Origin: Bacteroidetes bacterium UBA2234
GTDB taxonomy: Bacteria > Bacteroidota > Bacteroidia > NS11-12g > UBA955
Assembly: GCA_002347985.1 (NCBI GenBank)
Contig: DDYM01000052.1
Coordinates: 46,214-54,737, forward strand
DNA length: 8,524 bases
Direction: 5' to 3'
The notes beneath the pieces were generated by a model that saw only the letters and a program-made list of their open reading frames with translations, did not search any database and was not told the origin of the DNA. Positions 1-7,915 of the stretch are shown here, piece by piece (the first letter of the stretch is position 1; each line of letters opens with the position of its first letter). Position numbers and translations under genes: made by a program.

Positions 1-566
1 TCCTTGCCAACACGCGTTGCATAACCATGTAGGGTAGATTGAAATCTCTCTGTGCCCTTGTATTGTGCCTTTTGCGATTCAATGGCGGTTTCAATCTCAG
101 TCTTCATCGACATATATTGAGCATAGCCAGGACGTTGGGTATCCTCCGCCGTTGGGTTTTTGAACTGCTCCTTCAAACGCAAATAAATTCGAATTTTTTC
201 CAAATGGTCGTAATGCACCATGCTTCCATCTTTCCCACCAATAAAGTTCCAACCCACTGTATCATCCACGTAACCATTTCTGTCATCGTCGATGTTGTTG
301 AATGGAATCTCATTCGGATTGTGCCAAATTACATCCTTCAAATCAGGATGATTGATATCTACACCCCCATCAATTACCGCTACAACAATAGTTTTCGATG
401 GCAATTTTGCTGCCGGACTGGCATACGCCGCATCCAAAGAAATACCCATGTTTTTCTTCGATGGCTTTGAATGATACCAATGTTTGTCAGGCTTTTCACC
501 CCCTTTTTGTGCCTGTAATACAGAACCTACGCCTAAAATAAGGCCCAATAAAATTGTCTTTTTCAT
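1..566 (-). CDS. Secreted subtilisin-like serine protease (peptidase family S8), N-terminal part
   Basis: This gene starts at the ATG at 564-566 on the minus strand and runs off the left edge, leaving 188 codons. Residues 1-19 form a signal peptide: a KK start, a hydrophobic core, then a likely cut near LQA-Q. Residues 61-75 read VVAVIDGGVDINHPD, the S8 catalytic-aspartate block, with D66 as the likely nucleophile-activating Asp. The following HNPNEIP, DDDRNGYVDD and GWNFIGG segments are typical of Bacteroidota S8 proteases. The catalytic His (HGTHV) and Ser (GTSM) boxes must lie outside the window. No His box appears within about 120 residues after the Asp, whereas subtilisin has about 30, so there is a charged insertion here (about residues 117-188). 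The protein is expected to be exported and to degrade or process proteins. It is last in the visible minus-strand block, 30 bp after the methyltransferase. Substrate and any C-terminal sorting domain are unknown. Confidence 0.9.
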   Translation of the reverse strand, partial: MKKTILLGLILGVGSVLQAQKGGEKPDKHWYHSKPSKKNMGISLDAAYASPAAKLPSKTIVVAVIDGGVDINHPDLKDVIWHNPNEIPFNNIDDDRNGYVDDTVGWNFIGGKDGSMVHYDHLEKIRIYLRLKEQFKNPTAEDTQRPGYAQYMSMKTEIETAIESQKAQYKGTERFQSTLHGYATRVGK

Positions 567-596
567 AAAATTATTTTCCAAATGATTGTCAGATTA

Positions 597-1382
597 TCAA
601 CGTATACGTTTGCAAGTTACCAAAATACTCACCGCTTTAAATGGTACTTTCGTTGTGTCTGCAGAAAAAACCCACCGACGTAAAAAATTCTGCAAAGGGG
701 GCCACTTCACCACATCCATTGGAGCGGTGATATACTCAACTGTTAAAATTTCAAAACCATGCAACTCCAACAATTTGCAAATCCTGCGCTTTGTATAGGT
801 TCTCGCATGCGACCACCTTTCATGCAATGGCCTTGGTAACCAACCAAAAAATGGAACGCGATTCCAAGGCAGCAACGGCAATTTCGCTCCATGGGTTTCA
901 AAGATCCACCATTTGTTAGGGACTGAAATCGCTGCCAATCCACCCAGTTTTAAGCTCTTTGCATAATTGGCAACACCCTCCTCGCCCGGCAAATGCTCAA
1001 TCACCTCAAAACTAATCAGTCGGTCCGCGGCTGGCTCAAAAGCCTTCCCCATGATATCCCAAACCTGAAATTCCGCATTCTCCACGCCCAATTCACGCTG
1101 CAAAGCATCAAAAGACAACCTATGCACATCCGCATATTCCAAACCCTTCACCGAAGCAAAATCCGCCGCCAAAGGCAAACAAGTATTGCCATTGCCACAT
1201 CCGATCTCCACCAATGTTTTGTCCTTTCCTAAAAAGTCAAGACCCTTTACACCTATTAAGTCCGACATCCCTCGAACGAGTCTTATCCGACGTTTAACCA
1301 ACAAATCATTCGCATCCGCTGGCTTACCCAAATAATGTCCGCCGTCTATCAACGATTTATCTACCCTGGATGTATTACTCAT
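597..1382 (-). CDS. Class I SAM-dependent methyltransferase
   Basis: This encodes a 261-residue cytosolic protein with no membrane segment. SAM-binding motif I is VEIGCGNGN at residues 58-66. An acidic residue after the next strand (GLEYAD, about 80-85) probably contacts the ribose hydroxyls. FEVIEHL at 125-131 is the motif-IV-like block of the Methyltransf_11/23 group, followed by a SVPN strand end. The C-terminal half (WSHARTYTKRRICKLLELHGF, then a variable tail) fits small-molecule or lipid/sugar methyltransferases of this group. The ATG at 1380-1382 is the only good start before motif I. The gene begins 36 bp after the glycosyltransferase and ends 30 bp before the protease, so co-transcription is likely. 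By context the acceptor may be a sugar or lipid in surface glycan synthesis. This is inference: UbiG-like quinone or unrelated metabolite substrates cannot be excluded. Confidence 0.85.
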   Translation of the reverse strand: MSNTSRVDKSLIDGGHYLGKPADANDLLVKRRIRLVRGMSDLIGVKGLDFLGKDKTLVEIGCGNGNTCLPLAADFASVKGLEYADVHRLSFDALQRELGVENAEFQVWDIMGKAFEPAADRLISFEVIEHLPGEEGVANYAKSLKLGGLAAISVPNKWWIFETHGAKLPLLPWNRVPFFGWLPRPLHERWSHARTYTKRRICKLLELHGFEILTVEYITAPMDVVKWPPLQNFLRRWVFSADTTKVPFKAVSILVTCKRIR

Positions 1383-1418
1383 ACCTTTTGTATTCTATTT
1401 ATATTAAATGAGTTACGC

Positions 1419-2222
1419 TCAACTTTTACGTTTCCCCAACAAATGTAACTTAAACAACAACCTCCTGAAAAAAATCCACCCGTGGGCCAACAAATTTGGC
1501 AAGGCTCCGTAGTGTTTACTCAATACAGCGTATCGCTCTTTCCAGGCCTTTTGCGTATGCTGATAGCTGCTGCCACCCGTCTCAAAATCACTGAGTACTC
1601 GGTCTAAGCGCAATGATGGGTAACGCATCGACTTCATTGCGGAAATCATCCAGTCCACATCCGCTGCCAACCGGTATTGCACATCATAATCACCAGCTAT
1701 ACTCCACCTCACCAATACACTTTGATGACACACATTCATGCCAAAACGAAAGCTGTTCCCATTCAAGCGCTTCGGAAATGGCTGCGGCTTCAACTGAGAA
1801 ATCAATCCCAATGAATGCCCCTCAGAATCTATGAACATCGTATCACCGAAAATCACATCCGGCAATATGCCCTTATGCGATTCCTCAAACCCTTTTATGC
1901 CCTCTAACACAGATTCTACCACCCCTTCATCATGCAACGCATCCCCTGCATTTACAAACCAAACATATTCACCCTTGGCAAGATGCAAGCCCTTGTTCAT
2001 GGCATCGTAAATGCCCGAATCCTTTTCCGAAACCAAGACATCAATCCGATCTCCCAGTCCCCGCAAATAGTCCACAGAGCCATCTGTGCTACCTCCATCA
2101 ATCACAATCCACTCAACCGAATTGCGCTGAGTTTGGACCAAAATAGAATCCACCGTGCGCTTCAACCCCACCCCATGATTGTAATGGATGGTGATAATCG
2201 ATATCAGTGGATGTGCTTGCAA
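1419..2222 (-). CDS. Family 2 glycosyltransferase (GT-A fold, WcaA-like)
   Basis: This encodes a 267-residue glycosyltransferase expected to move a sugar from a nucleotide-sugar donor to a glycan or lipid-linked acceptor on the cytoplasmic face. The N-terminal strand PLISIITIHYN (5-15) is followed by the nucleotide-binding block IVIDGGSTDGS (39-49). Next come SEKDSGIYDAMNKGL (65-79) and WFVNAGD (88-94), where NAGD takes the place of the DxD metal-binding motif, as in the WcaA-type branch. No transmembrane helix is seen, only a basic C-terminus (FRRLLFKLHLLGKRKS). The start codon is odd. No in-frame ATG lies between the YfhO stop codon (2235-2237) and residue 75, so translation must begin at TTG 2220-2222, or possibly at the adjacent ATT 2223-2225. 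The gene lies in the same frame as YfhO, separated only by its TAA and four codons, which suggests translational coupling. Donor and acceptor cannot be read from the sequence. Confidence 0.9.
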   Translation of the reverse strand: MQAHPLISIITIHYNHGVGLKRTVDSILVQTQRNSVEWIVIDGGSTDGSVDYLRGLGDRIDVLVSEKDSGIYDAMNKGLHLAKGEYVWFVNAGDALHDEGVVESVLEGIKGFEESHKGILPDVIFGDTMFIDSEGHSLGLISQLKPQPFPKRLNGNSFRFGMNVCHQSVLVRWSIAGDYDVQYRLAADVDWMISAMKSMRYPSLRLDRVLSDFETGGSSYQHTQKAWKERYAVLSKHYGALPNLLAHGWIFFRRLLFKLHLLGKRKS

Positions 2223-2234
2223 AATGGTTGTAGA

Positions 2235-4772
2235 TTACCCCTCCGTCTCGTCCTTCTTCATTCCCAACTGTAGCAAACTACCCGCCACCAATAAAAGAAT
2301 CAAAGCCGATGAAGCAACCTCAATATTCAACATCAAACTGCGATCAGATGGTTTGTAAACCCATACAATTTCATGATTGCCCGCAGGAACCTCAAGACCA
2401 CGCAAGATGTAATTCACTCTCAACGCATTGGCCTCTTTTCCATCTACATAGGCCTTCCAAGCACCGTTTTTCTCGTTGTAATAAATTTCACTGAAAACCG
2501 CCAAACCTGGGTTAGCGTTGTTGCTCTTATAAACGATACTGTCGTTGCTGTAAAAAGTTTGTGCGATACCGGAAGTAGAATCCAAACTAAAAGCCCTCGG
2601 CTCCAACGTCATCCCCTTGGCACCATTCCCAGAATTGCCGGTGTAATCAGACTTTTCGATCACAGCATTCTTTTTCAAATCCAAACTGTTAATGGCAGAC
2701 AAAGCCTCTTTCGCAGTTGAAGCTTCTTTCACCGAGTCCACAAACCAAGCATGACCCAATGCAGAATTCCTAGGCACAACAATCTCAGATTTCTGGTCTT
2801 GGGACAAGCCAATGATATAGCCACAATTCAACATATCTAAGGCGTGATTATTCATGATATCACCCGTACCCGTTGGGCCGGCAGCACTGATGCAATACGA
2901 CATTACATCTTGATACCTACTCATTTTTGCAGGGTGGTATCCACCTACGTTTTTATGAAAAGCACCCGCTGTGTTATCGTTGAAAGAATGATTGATCCCA
3001 CCACGATAGTCTATTACACGCTTTCCGTCCTTATTATTCGCAATGATTTGATTATCCACAGCCGAAGGCATAATCGCCTCTTCCGTTTCCTTATCCTCCC
3101 AATTGTCATCCGTTAAGTACCTTTTTGAAACACCCATCATATCAAACGATACCATTCCAATCACCAACAATCCTGTCACCAAAGCACTGATCTGTTTCTT
3201 CAAGATCATATAAATCAAGAACAACAAGGCGCCCATGAACATAATGCTCCGGAAGATGTCGTTCCAAACCAAACTGCTTCTCAACGATTTGATTTTCGTA
3301 ACCGTTTCCATGCCCCCCTGTTCCGCAATTCGCTTGTCGGTATCCGCCGAACTGAAGTCTGTACCCATCGTAATTACAATCATCATTGCAACCAAAACAA
3401 TTGATACAATTGCAGTTAACTTCATCACACGGGTTTTGCCTGCTTCACTTAATCCGTCTTCCGCAATCAATGTAATAAACCGATGCAATCCCAATAGACC
3501 AATCATCGGCACCACAACTTGCGCAATAACCAATGCCATCATTGGCGTTCTGAATTTGTTATAGTAAGGCAGGTTGTTGAACAAGAATTCATTCAATGGG
3601 AAATAACGACCCATACCCAACAACAAGGCAACAATAAAGGTAACCAAACCAAAAATGGCCCAACGATAGTTCAATACAGCCCCCTCACTTTGCGGCTTAT
3701 CCTTTCGCCAAACAAAAGCCAACACCAAGCCAAATACAAACAAGAACATAAGCGTAGCACCCAAATAAACAGGGCCACTGGTAAACTGTAAATCACCAAA
3801 ATACAAAGGCAATCGCGTTTCGCCAAAGTCAACGTCATTTACCATTTCATTTGAACTACCTCCTTTGAAACCGGGGACCATCAGGGTAAACGACTCGTCA
3901 ACGCCATAACTCCAAGAGAAAGCATAATCCATATCCAACCCTTTCTTACCCACTTGCTTTCCTTTGCCTCCATTGTCGGCCTCAACCGCAGAACCACCGC
4001 GCATCGTTGCCTTCGCATAATCATTGGTATCAGACAATTTTCCGATACATGTTAATACCGCAAGTCCCATGGCAACTGCAGCAATACCGGTTGACATAAG
4101 CACGTGCTTGAAGTCTTTGTTTTTCAAAGCAAATGCCCATTCTACAACGAAGTAAACCGCCACCATAATCCCAGCGTAATACGCGATTTGATAGTGGAAA
4201 TAGTTCACAACCATTCCAAAGAATAAGGCAGTAACCGCAGCGCCCAAAAGGTATTTACGCTGACTTAACAAAGCCAATCCACCCACTACACCCGGCATAA
4301 CACCCATGGCTAACACCTTGGTGATATGACCTGCCTCGTAACTGGAAATACTGAACGTCATAAAGGCGTAACCCACCGCACCAGCAGCGGCCAACCATCG
4401 ATCTACCTTCACTGATAAGAGGAGCACGAACATGCTCAACATCGACACAAATAAGAAGTTGAATGGTGATTTCACCAACCCAAATAACTCCGTCACTTTA
4501 TACTTCAACAACAAACTGCTTTGTTCAACACCAGTAATCAAACTACCTGGCATCCCCGAGAACAAACGGTCGTTCCACTGCGGCAATTGTCCTGTGGTTT
4601 CTTTCACTTGCTCGGCGGCATAGCGCATCAAGCGGACCTGCTGCATATCACCCTGTTTTAGAACCATGCCATCGGACGGTGGTTTCAAATACATCAAAGT
4701 AATAAACCAAAAACTGATAATGAAGAGCAAGAATATCCCTGCTTGCTTGAAAAAATGCTTGTTCAAATTCAT
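2235..4772 (-). CDS. YfhO family multi-pass membrane protein (probable GT-C type glycosyl transferase)
   Basis: This encodes an 845-residue inner-membrane protein, a usual length for Bacteroidota members of the YfhO family. The first helix is at about 12-29. It is followed by a periplasmic loop with QGD (40-42) and PQWNDRLFSGMPG (64-76), the conserved acidic and W...F.G.P signature. Several more helices follow, with AGHITK at 147-152 and the hallmark block from FSWSYG to PGFKGG at about 285-304. After further helices comes a soluble domain at about 550-812, with YHPAK near 612 and ending in WKAYVDGK...RVNY.LRG...VPAGNHEIVW. A last helix lies near 815-837. In Bacillus, YfhO is needed to glycosylate lipoteichoic acid and is thought to use a polyprenyl-phosphate sugar; the Bacteroidota role is unknown to me. 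The ATG at 4770-4772 gives a natural MNLNKHFFKQ start. It is first in the four-gene minus-strand block, which begins with a divergent region shared with glyA. Confidence 0.9.
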   Translation of the reverse strand: MNLNKHFFKQAGIFLLFIISFWFITLMYLKPPSDGMVLKQGDMQQVRLMRYAAEQVKETTGQLPQWNDRLFSGMPGSLITGVEQSSLLLKYKVTELFGLVKSPFNFLFVSMLSMFVLLLSVKVDRWLAAAGAVGYAFMTFSISSYEAGHITKVLAMGVMPGVVGGLALLSQRKYLLGAAVTALFFGMVVNYFHYQIAYYAGIMVAVYFVVEWAFALKNKDFKHVLMSTGIAAVAMGLAVLTCIGKLSDTNDYAKATMRGGSAVEADNGGKGKQVGKKGLDMDYAFSWSYGVDESFTLMVPGFKGGSSNEMVNDVDFGETRLPLYFGDLQFTSGPVYLGATLMFLFVFGLVLAFVWRKDKPQSEGAVLNYRWAIFGLVTFIVALLLGMGRYFPLNEFLFNNLPYYNKFRTPMMALVIAQVVVPMIGLLGLHRFITLIAEDGLSEAGKTRVMKLTAIVSIVLVAMMIVITMGTDFSSADTDKRIAEQGGMETVTKIKSLRSSLVWNDIFRSIMFMGALLFLIYMILKKQISALVTGLLVIGMVSFDMMGVSKRYLTDDNWEDKETEEAIMPSAVDNQIIANNKDGKRVIDYRGGINHSFNDNTAGAFHKNVGGYHPAKMSRYQDVMSYCISAAGPTGTGDIMNNHALDMLNCGYIIGLSQDQKSEIVVPRNSALGHAWFVDSVKEASTAKEALSAINSLDLKKNAVIEKSDYTGNSGNGAKGMTLEPRAFSLDSTSGIAQTFYSNDSIVYKSNNANPGLAVFSEIYYNEKNGAWKAYVDGKEANALRVNYILRGLEVPAGNHEIVWVYKPSDRSLMLNIEVASSALILLLVAGSLLQLGMKKDETEG

Positions 4773-4834
4773 GAGATTATTAGGCGAATTTCAGCAATTT
4801 ACTCGGAAAGACTGATAACTGATTGTAAAAAAAG

Positions 4835-4867
4835 CAAAACGAAGAATTAATATGGCAATTTTCCCAA
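4835..4867 (-). promoter_or_regulatory. Possible Bacteroidota-type promoter for the yfhO-like gene
   Basis: Read on the minus strand, 4842-4835 is TCGTTTTG, one mismatch from the TAnnTTTG -7 element. A TTG at 4867-4865 lies 22 bases upstream, within the usual range for the -33 element. It would give a leader of about 60 bases before the ATG at 4772. The region is AT-rich, so a chance match is quite possible. The alternative is an unrecognised promoter elsewhere in 4773-4910. Confidence 0.25.
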
Positions 4868-4895
4868 AAAACAATCGCCACAATTTCTTTGATTG

Positions 4896-4903
4896 TACCT
4901 TTG
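4896..4903 (+). promoter_or_regulatory. Bacteroidota -7 promoter element (TAnnTTTG) of glyA
   Basis: TACCTTTG is an exact match to the TAnnTTTG element used by the primary sigma factor of Bacteroidota. It ends seven bases before the glyA ATG. With transcription starting about four bases after the element, the 5' leader would be only a few bases long. No convincing TTG/TTTG -33 box is found at the expected spacing. The position supports ATG 4911 over the upstream in-frame TTG 4893 as the glyA start. Confidence 0.7.
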
Positions 4904-4910
4904 CAAAACA

Positions 4911-6188
4911 ATGCAAAACGATTCCATAGTCTTTGATTTAATTGCTCTCGAACGCCAACGCCAAACAGACGGTATTGAACTAATTGCCAGTGAAAACTTT
5001 GTGAGCGAGTCCGTAATGAAAGCCATGGGATCGGTTCTTACCAATAAATACGCAGAAGGACTTCCCGGAAAGAGATACTACGGTGGCTGTGAGATCGTGG
5101 ATCAAATTGAACAACTAGCCATCGACCGATTAAAACAATTGTTTGGATGCCAATGGGCCAACGTTCAACCCCATTCCGGAGCACAAGCCAATGCCGCAGT
5201 AATGTTAGGCGTATTAAAACCCGGCGATGCTATTTTGGGTTTTGATTTGAGTCATGGCGGACATTTAACCCACGGTAGCCCGGTGAATTTCTCCGGCAAA
5301 CTCTACTCACCCAATTTTTATGGTGTAGAAAAAGAAACGGGGCTGATCAATTACGACAAGGTGGCCGAAATCGCTTCGGATTGCAAACCCAAACTAATCA
5401 TCTGTGGTGCAAGTAGTTACAGTCGTGATTGGGACTACGAAAGACTCAGACAAATTGCAGATTCTGTGGGCGCCTTACTATTGGCCGATATTTCCCACCC
5501 TGCAGGACTGATCGCCAAGGGCAAATTGAACAACCCACTGCCACACTGCCATATCGTTACCAGTACAACCCATAAGACACTCAGAGGTCCGAGAGGTGGC
5601 GTGATTATGATGGGACAGGATTTCCCCAATCCGATGGGTGAAACAAATCCCAAGGGTGAAATCAAAATGATGAGCGCAATCCTAGACAGCGCTGTTTTCC
5701 CCGGTACACAAGGTGGTCCTTTGGAGCATGTTATCGCGGCCAAAGCCGTTGCCTTCGGCGAAGCCCTCACCGATGAATTCAATATCTATTGCGACCAAGT
5801 GATTGCCAATGCCAAAGCCCTCGCAAATGCGATGGTGAACAGAGGTTATTCAATCATTTCCGGGGGAACCGATAACCACATGATGCTCATTGATTTGAGA
5901 TCCAAAAGCGATGAATTGACAGGTAAATTGGCGGAAAAAACCTTGGAAAAATGCGAAATTACCATCAACAAAAATACCGTACCCTTCGAAACTAGAAGTC
6001 CATTTGTGACCTCAGGAATCCGACTCGGCACCTCCGCCATTACCAGTCGTGGTTTAAAAGAATCGGATATGGAAACCTTGGCCAATTGGATTGACAAAGC
6101 CTTAACCAATCATGGAAATGAGGAATTACTGCAGGAAATCAAAGGCGAGGTAAAAGATTTTATGAAGGACTTCCCGTTGTACGCCTAA
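4911..6188 (+). CDS. glyA: Serine hydroxymethyltransferase
   Basis: This PLP enzyme interconverts serine plus tetrahydrofolate with glycine plus 5,10-methylene-tetrahydrofolate in the cytosol, supplying one-carbon units. The protein has 425 residues, close to the 417 of the E. coli enzyme, and is complete. Family signatures include ELIASENF (23-30), [18 protein letters not shown] (44-61) and [13 protein letters not shown] starting at 192, with D193 and H196 matching the cofactor-contacting pair. The PLP-lysine block [12 protein letters not shown] follows, with K222 as the Schiff-base lysine. The ATG at 4911 was chosen because an in-frame TTG at 4893 would place the promoter element inside the gene and add six atypical residues. 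The gene is divergent from the yfhO-like gene. Its last 29 bases overlap the 3' end of the convergent flippase gene. All key residues checked are present. Confidence 0.98.
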   Translation: MQNDSIVFDLIALERQRQTDGIELIASENFVSESVMKAMGSVLTNKYAEGLPGKRYYGGCEIVDQIEQLAIDRLKQLFGCQWANVQPHSGAQANAAVMLGVLKPGDAILGFDLSHGGHLTHGSPVNFSGKLYSPNFYGVEKETGLINYDKVAEIASDCKPKLIICGASSYSRDWDYERLRQIADSVGALLLADISHPAGLIAKGKLNNPLPHCHIVTSTTHKTLRGPRGGVIMMGQDFPNPMGETNPKGEIKMMSAILDSAVFPGTQGGPLEHVIAAKAVAFGEALTDEFNIYCDQVIANAKALANAMVNRGYSIISGGTDNHMMLIDLRSKSDELTGKLAEKTLEKCEITINKNTVPFETRSPFVTSGIRLGTSAITSRGLKESDMETLANWIDKALTNHGNEELLQEIKGEVKDFMKDFPLYA

Positions 6189-7830
6189 ACTTGGCTGCCC
6201 ACCGACGGATTTCGTGGAAGAAAAACAACCATCCTACGCTTAGCACGTAAACAATACCGGACAAAATCAGTCCGCTAATTCCCTTCAAGCCGAGGCCATA
6301 TTTTACCATTCCAAAACAAATCATACCAAACACAATTTGGTAAAATACGATCTCAAAATTTCTCCATCGCCAATCGTATCCACCCAGCTTTTGCGTTTTC
6401 ACCAAACAAGCACCCGCAAAAACAAGTTGGGTAATCAAACAGCCCGTTGCTGCACCCAAAGCACCCACCTTGGGAATTTCTATGTAGTTAAAAGCGATGT
6501 TTACACCCACGCAAACAAAAGCCAATGTCGCCAACCATTTCATTTGGCCCGATGCCGTAACAAACGTACCAAATACGTGGACCAAACTCATCGGAACAAA
6601 GGCCAACATCAACACCTTGAAAATCATCGCAGCGTTGAGAATCTCACCAGAATACACTAAGTTTTGAGGTACATCAACCCCATTGTAGGTCAATGTGGCA
6701 CCCGGCTGCATTTCTCCGTGATACAACCAATTGATGAGCGGTTCTCCATAAAACCATGCTCCCATCGCTGCACCCAACGACACCCACAAAACCAAGCGGA
6801 AACTCATCCAAATCACCTCTCCATTGTCCTCCCCCGATGCCAATCGCTTGCTGAATAGTGGCAATAGCTGCGTACTCAATAATGCACTGAAAATTAAACC
6901 CGCATCCAACAATCGATACCCGCGGGTATACAATCCGATTTCCGCATATCCAGCCGACAATTGCGCTGTGATTGCATCGGCATCGAGTAAATCTGCAACG
7001 CCTTCCAATTGGGGGGCCGACAACCACTGTATCATTTGAACGTCGATCCGAGTAAATATGCTCATCGCCAACGCCATCAAACCGAACCAAACCACTTCCT
7101 TGCTCCAATCTCCCAAGGATTTTGTTGTGGCCTTCATCTGCTTATCCGAAACCGCTTCCTCTCTTGCATCTATTTCCGTTGTGGGCGTGGTAATAGAATC
7201 TGTTTCGCGGCCATGATTGCTACGAGCAGACTTGCCTCGCCAAAAAACCAAAATCAAACCCAAAACCAAGGCCGTGGCATAGCCAAAAAACTGGGCAAAC
7301 TGAAAATTCAAAACACCGCCCTCGCTGGCAAATTCCCCCACCGTAAATGTCCGAAGCATCCAAGTACAAATGCCCAACGCCACCATTCGATCGACAACGC
7401 TCAACCAACTATCCGATACAAATCTTTGTTTTCCCTGCAATACCGCCCTGAGCATCAAAACCACGGAGGCCAAAATTTGATTGATCAATGCGAAGAGTAA
7501 AAACTCCATTTGAATGCCCGATTGCACCTGGGCAACCATCAAAACGAGGCAAACGTAAACCAAGCCCAGACCCAATCGCAAAAACAGCATCCGCCGGGGA
7601 TGACCCAACTTTCCGTTGGCTGCGATTTCTCGGGCCGCATAGGTATTCAACCCAGCATCCAGCAACACCGCAAAAAGTAAAACCAAGTTAAAATGCAGTG
7701 TATAAACACCATACCAACTGTCGCCCATGCGCAACTGAATCTCCCGCTCAATCCAAAGAATCCAAAGCGGTTTCACCAGCCAATTCAATAGCTGAAGCCA
7801 CAAAAGATTTTTTAGAAATGCCCGTTGCAT
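6160..7830 (-). CDS. Wzx/MATE-like polysaccharide flippase (MOP superfamily)
   Basis: This encodes a 556-residue multi-pass membrane protein of the polysaccharide biosynthesis/oligosaccharide flippase type, which moves lipid-linked glycans across the inner membrane. About 12 to 14 hydrophobic helices are visible. The N-terminal half has [13 protein letters not shown] (58-70), matching the family's 'D.G......R..A' block after helix 2, and later [11 protein letters not shown] (127-137). The second half begins near 246 and carries [10 protein letters not shown] (301-310), PLFSKRL (324-330) and [13 protein letters not shown] (421-433). It is longer than the usual 420-500 residues because of a hydrophilic linker at about 199-243, rich in Ser/Thr and charged residues, and an extra loop at about 271-298. 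The ATG at 7828-7830 gives a natural basic N-terminus before helix 1. Its stop lies inside glyA. Substrate is unknown; a MATE drug exporter is less likely given the R-A block and the glycan genes nearby. Confidence 0.85.
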   Translation of the reverse strand: MQRAFLKNLLWLQLLNWLVKPLWILWIEREIQLRMGDSWYGVYTLHFNLVLLFAVLLDAGLNTYAAREIAANGKLGHPRRMLFLRLGLGLVYVCLVLMVAQVQSGIQMEFLLFALINQILASVVLMLRAVLQGKQRFVSDSWLSVVDRMVALGICTWMLRTFTVGEFASEGGVLNFQFAQFFGYATALVLGLILVFWRGKSARSNHGRETDSITTPTTEIDAREEAVSDKQMKATTKSLGDWSKEVVWFGLMALAMSIFTRIDVQMIQWLSAPQLEGVADLLDADAITAQLSAGYAEIGLYTRGYRLLDAGLIFSALLSTQLLPLFSKRLASGEDNGEVIWMSFRLVLWVSLGAAMGAWFYGEPLINWLYHGEMQPGATLTYNGVDVPQNLVYSGEILNAAMIFKVLMLAFVPMSLVHVFGTFVTASGQMKWLATLAFVCVGVNIAFNYIEIPKVGALGAATGCLITQLVFAGACLVKTQKLGGYDWRWRNFEIVFYQIVFGMICFGMVKYGLGLKGISGLILSGIVYVLSVGWLFFFHEIRRWAAKFRRTTGSPS

Positions 7831-7836
7831 GTCATG

Positions 7837-7844
7837 CGAAGGTA
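7837..7844 (-). promoter_or_regulatory. Probable -7 promoter element of the flippase gene
   Basis: On the minus strand this reads TACCTTCG, one base from the TAnnTTTG consensus. It ends six bases before the flippase ATG (7830), nearly the same spacing as at glyA. No TTG at normal -33 spacing was found. It lies in the 85-bp divergent region shared with the gene at 7916. Confidence 0.4.
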
Positions 7845-7903
7845 ATAGAAAAAAAATTGCCCGATTTCATCAAGCCCCCTACCACTCGCCACTTCACCCA
7901 CCC

Positions 7904-7911
7904 TATCTTTG
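7904..7911 (+). promoter_or_regulatory. Bacteroidota -7 promoter element (TAnnTTTG) of the unrecognised gene at 7916
   Basis: TATCTTTG matches TAnnTTTG exactly and ends four bases before an in-frame GTG at 7916. Transcription starting about four bases after the element would begin at or next to the start codon, giving a leaderless or nearly leaderless mRNA. No clear -33 box is seen in the C-rich stretch upstream. Confidence 0.6.
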
Positions 7912-7915
7912 TGCC

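Noticed and set aside
39..470. Plus-strand 143-codon open frame
   Set aside because: It is antisense to the S8 protease, whose minus-strand frame has clear catalytic-site and signal-peptide features.
1440..1447. Minus-strand TACATTTG, an exact TAnnTTTG match 57 bases before the methyltransferase ATG
   Set aside because: It lies inside the glycosyltransferase 3' end with no -33 box; several such matches are expected by chance in a window of this size.
4893..4910. Upstream TTG as an alternative glyA start adding six residues
   Set aside because: It would put the TAnnTTTG promoter element inside the coding region, and the added residues YLCKT do not resemble SHMT N-termini; ATG 4911 fits family length.
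6188..6235. Possible terminator hairpin after glyA (CCACCGA...TTCGTGG)
   Set aside because: The arms are short with a mismatch, no T-run follows, and the sequence is flippase coding DNA.
7009..7500. Plus-strand 163-codon open frame
   Set aside because: It lies antisense within the flippase gene and its composition (many His, Gln, Arg, Cys) is typical of shadow frames.
7829..7915. ATG at 7829 as the start of the unrecognised plus-strand protein
   Set aside because: The added 29 residues are low-quality sequence overlapping both divergent promoter elements and the flippase start codon; GTG 7916 directly follows a promoter element.
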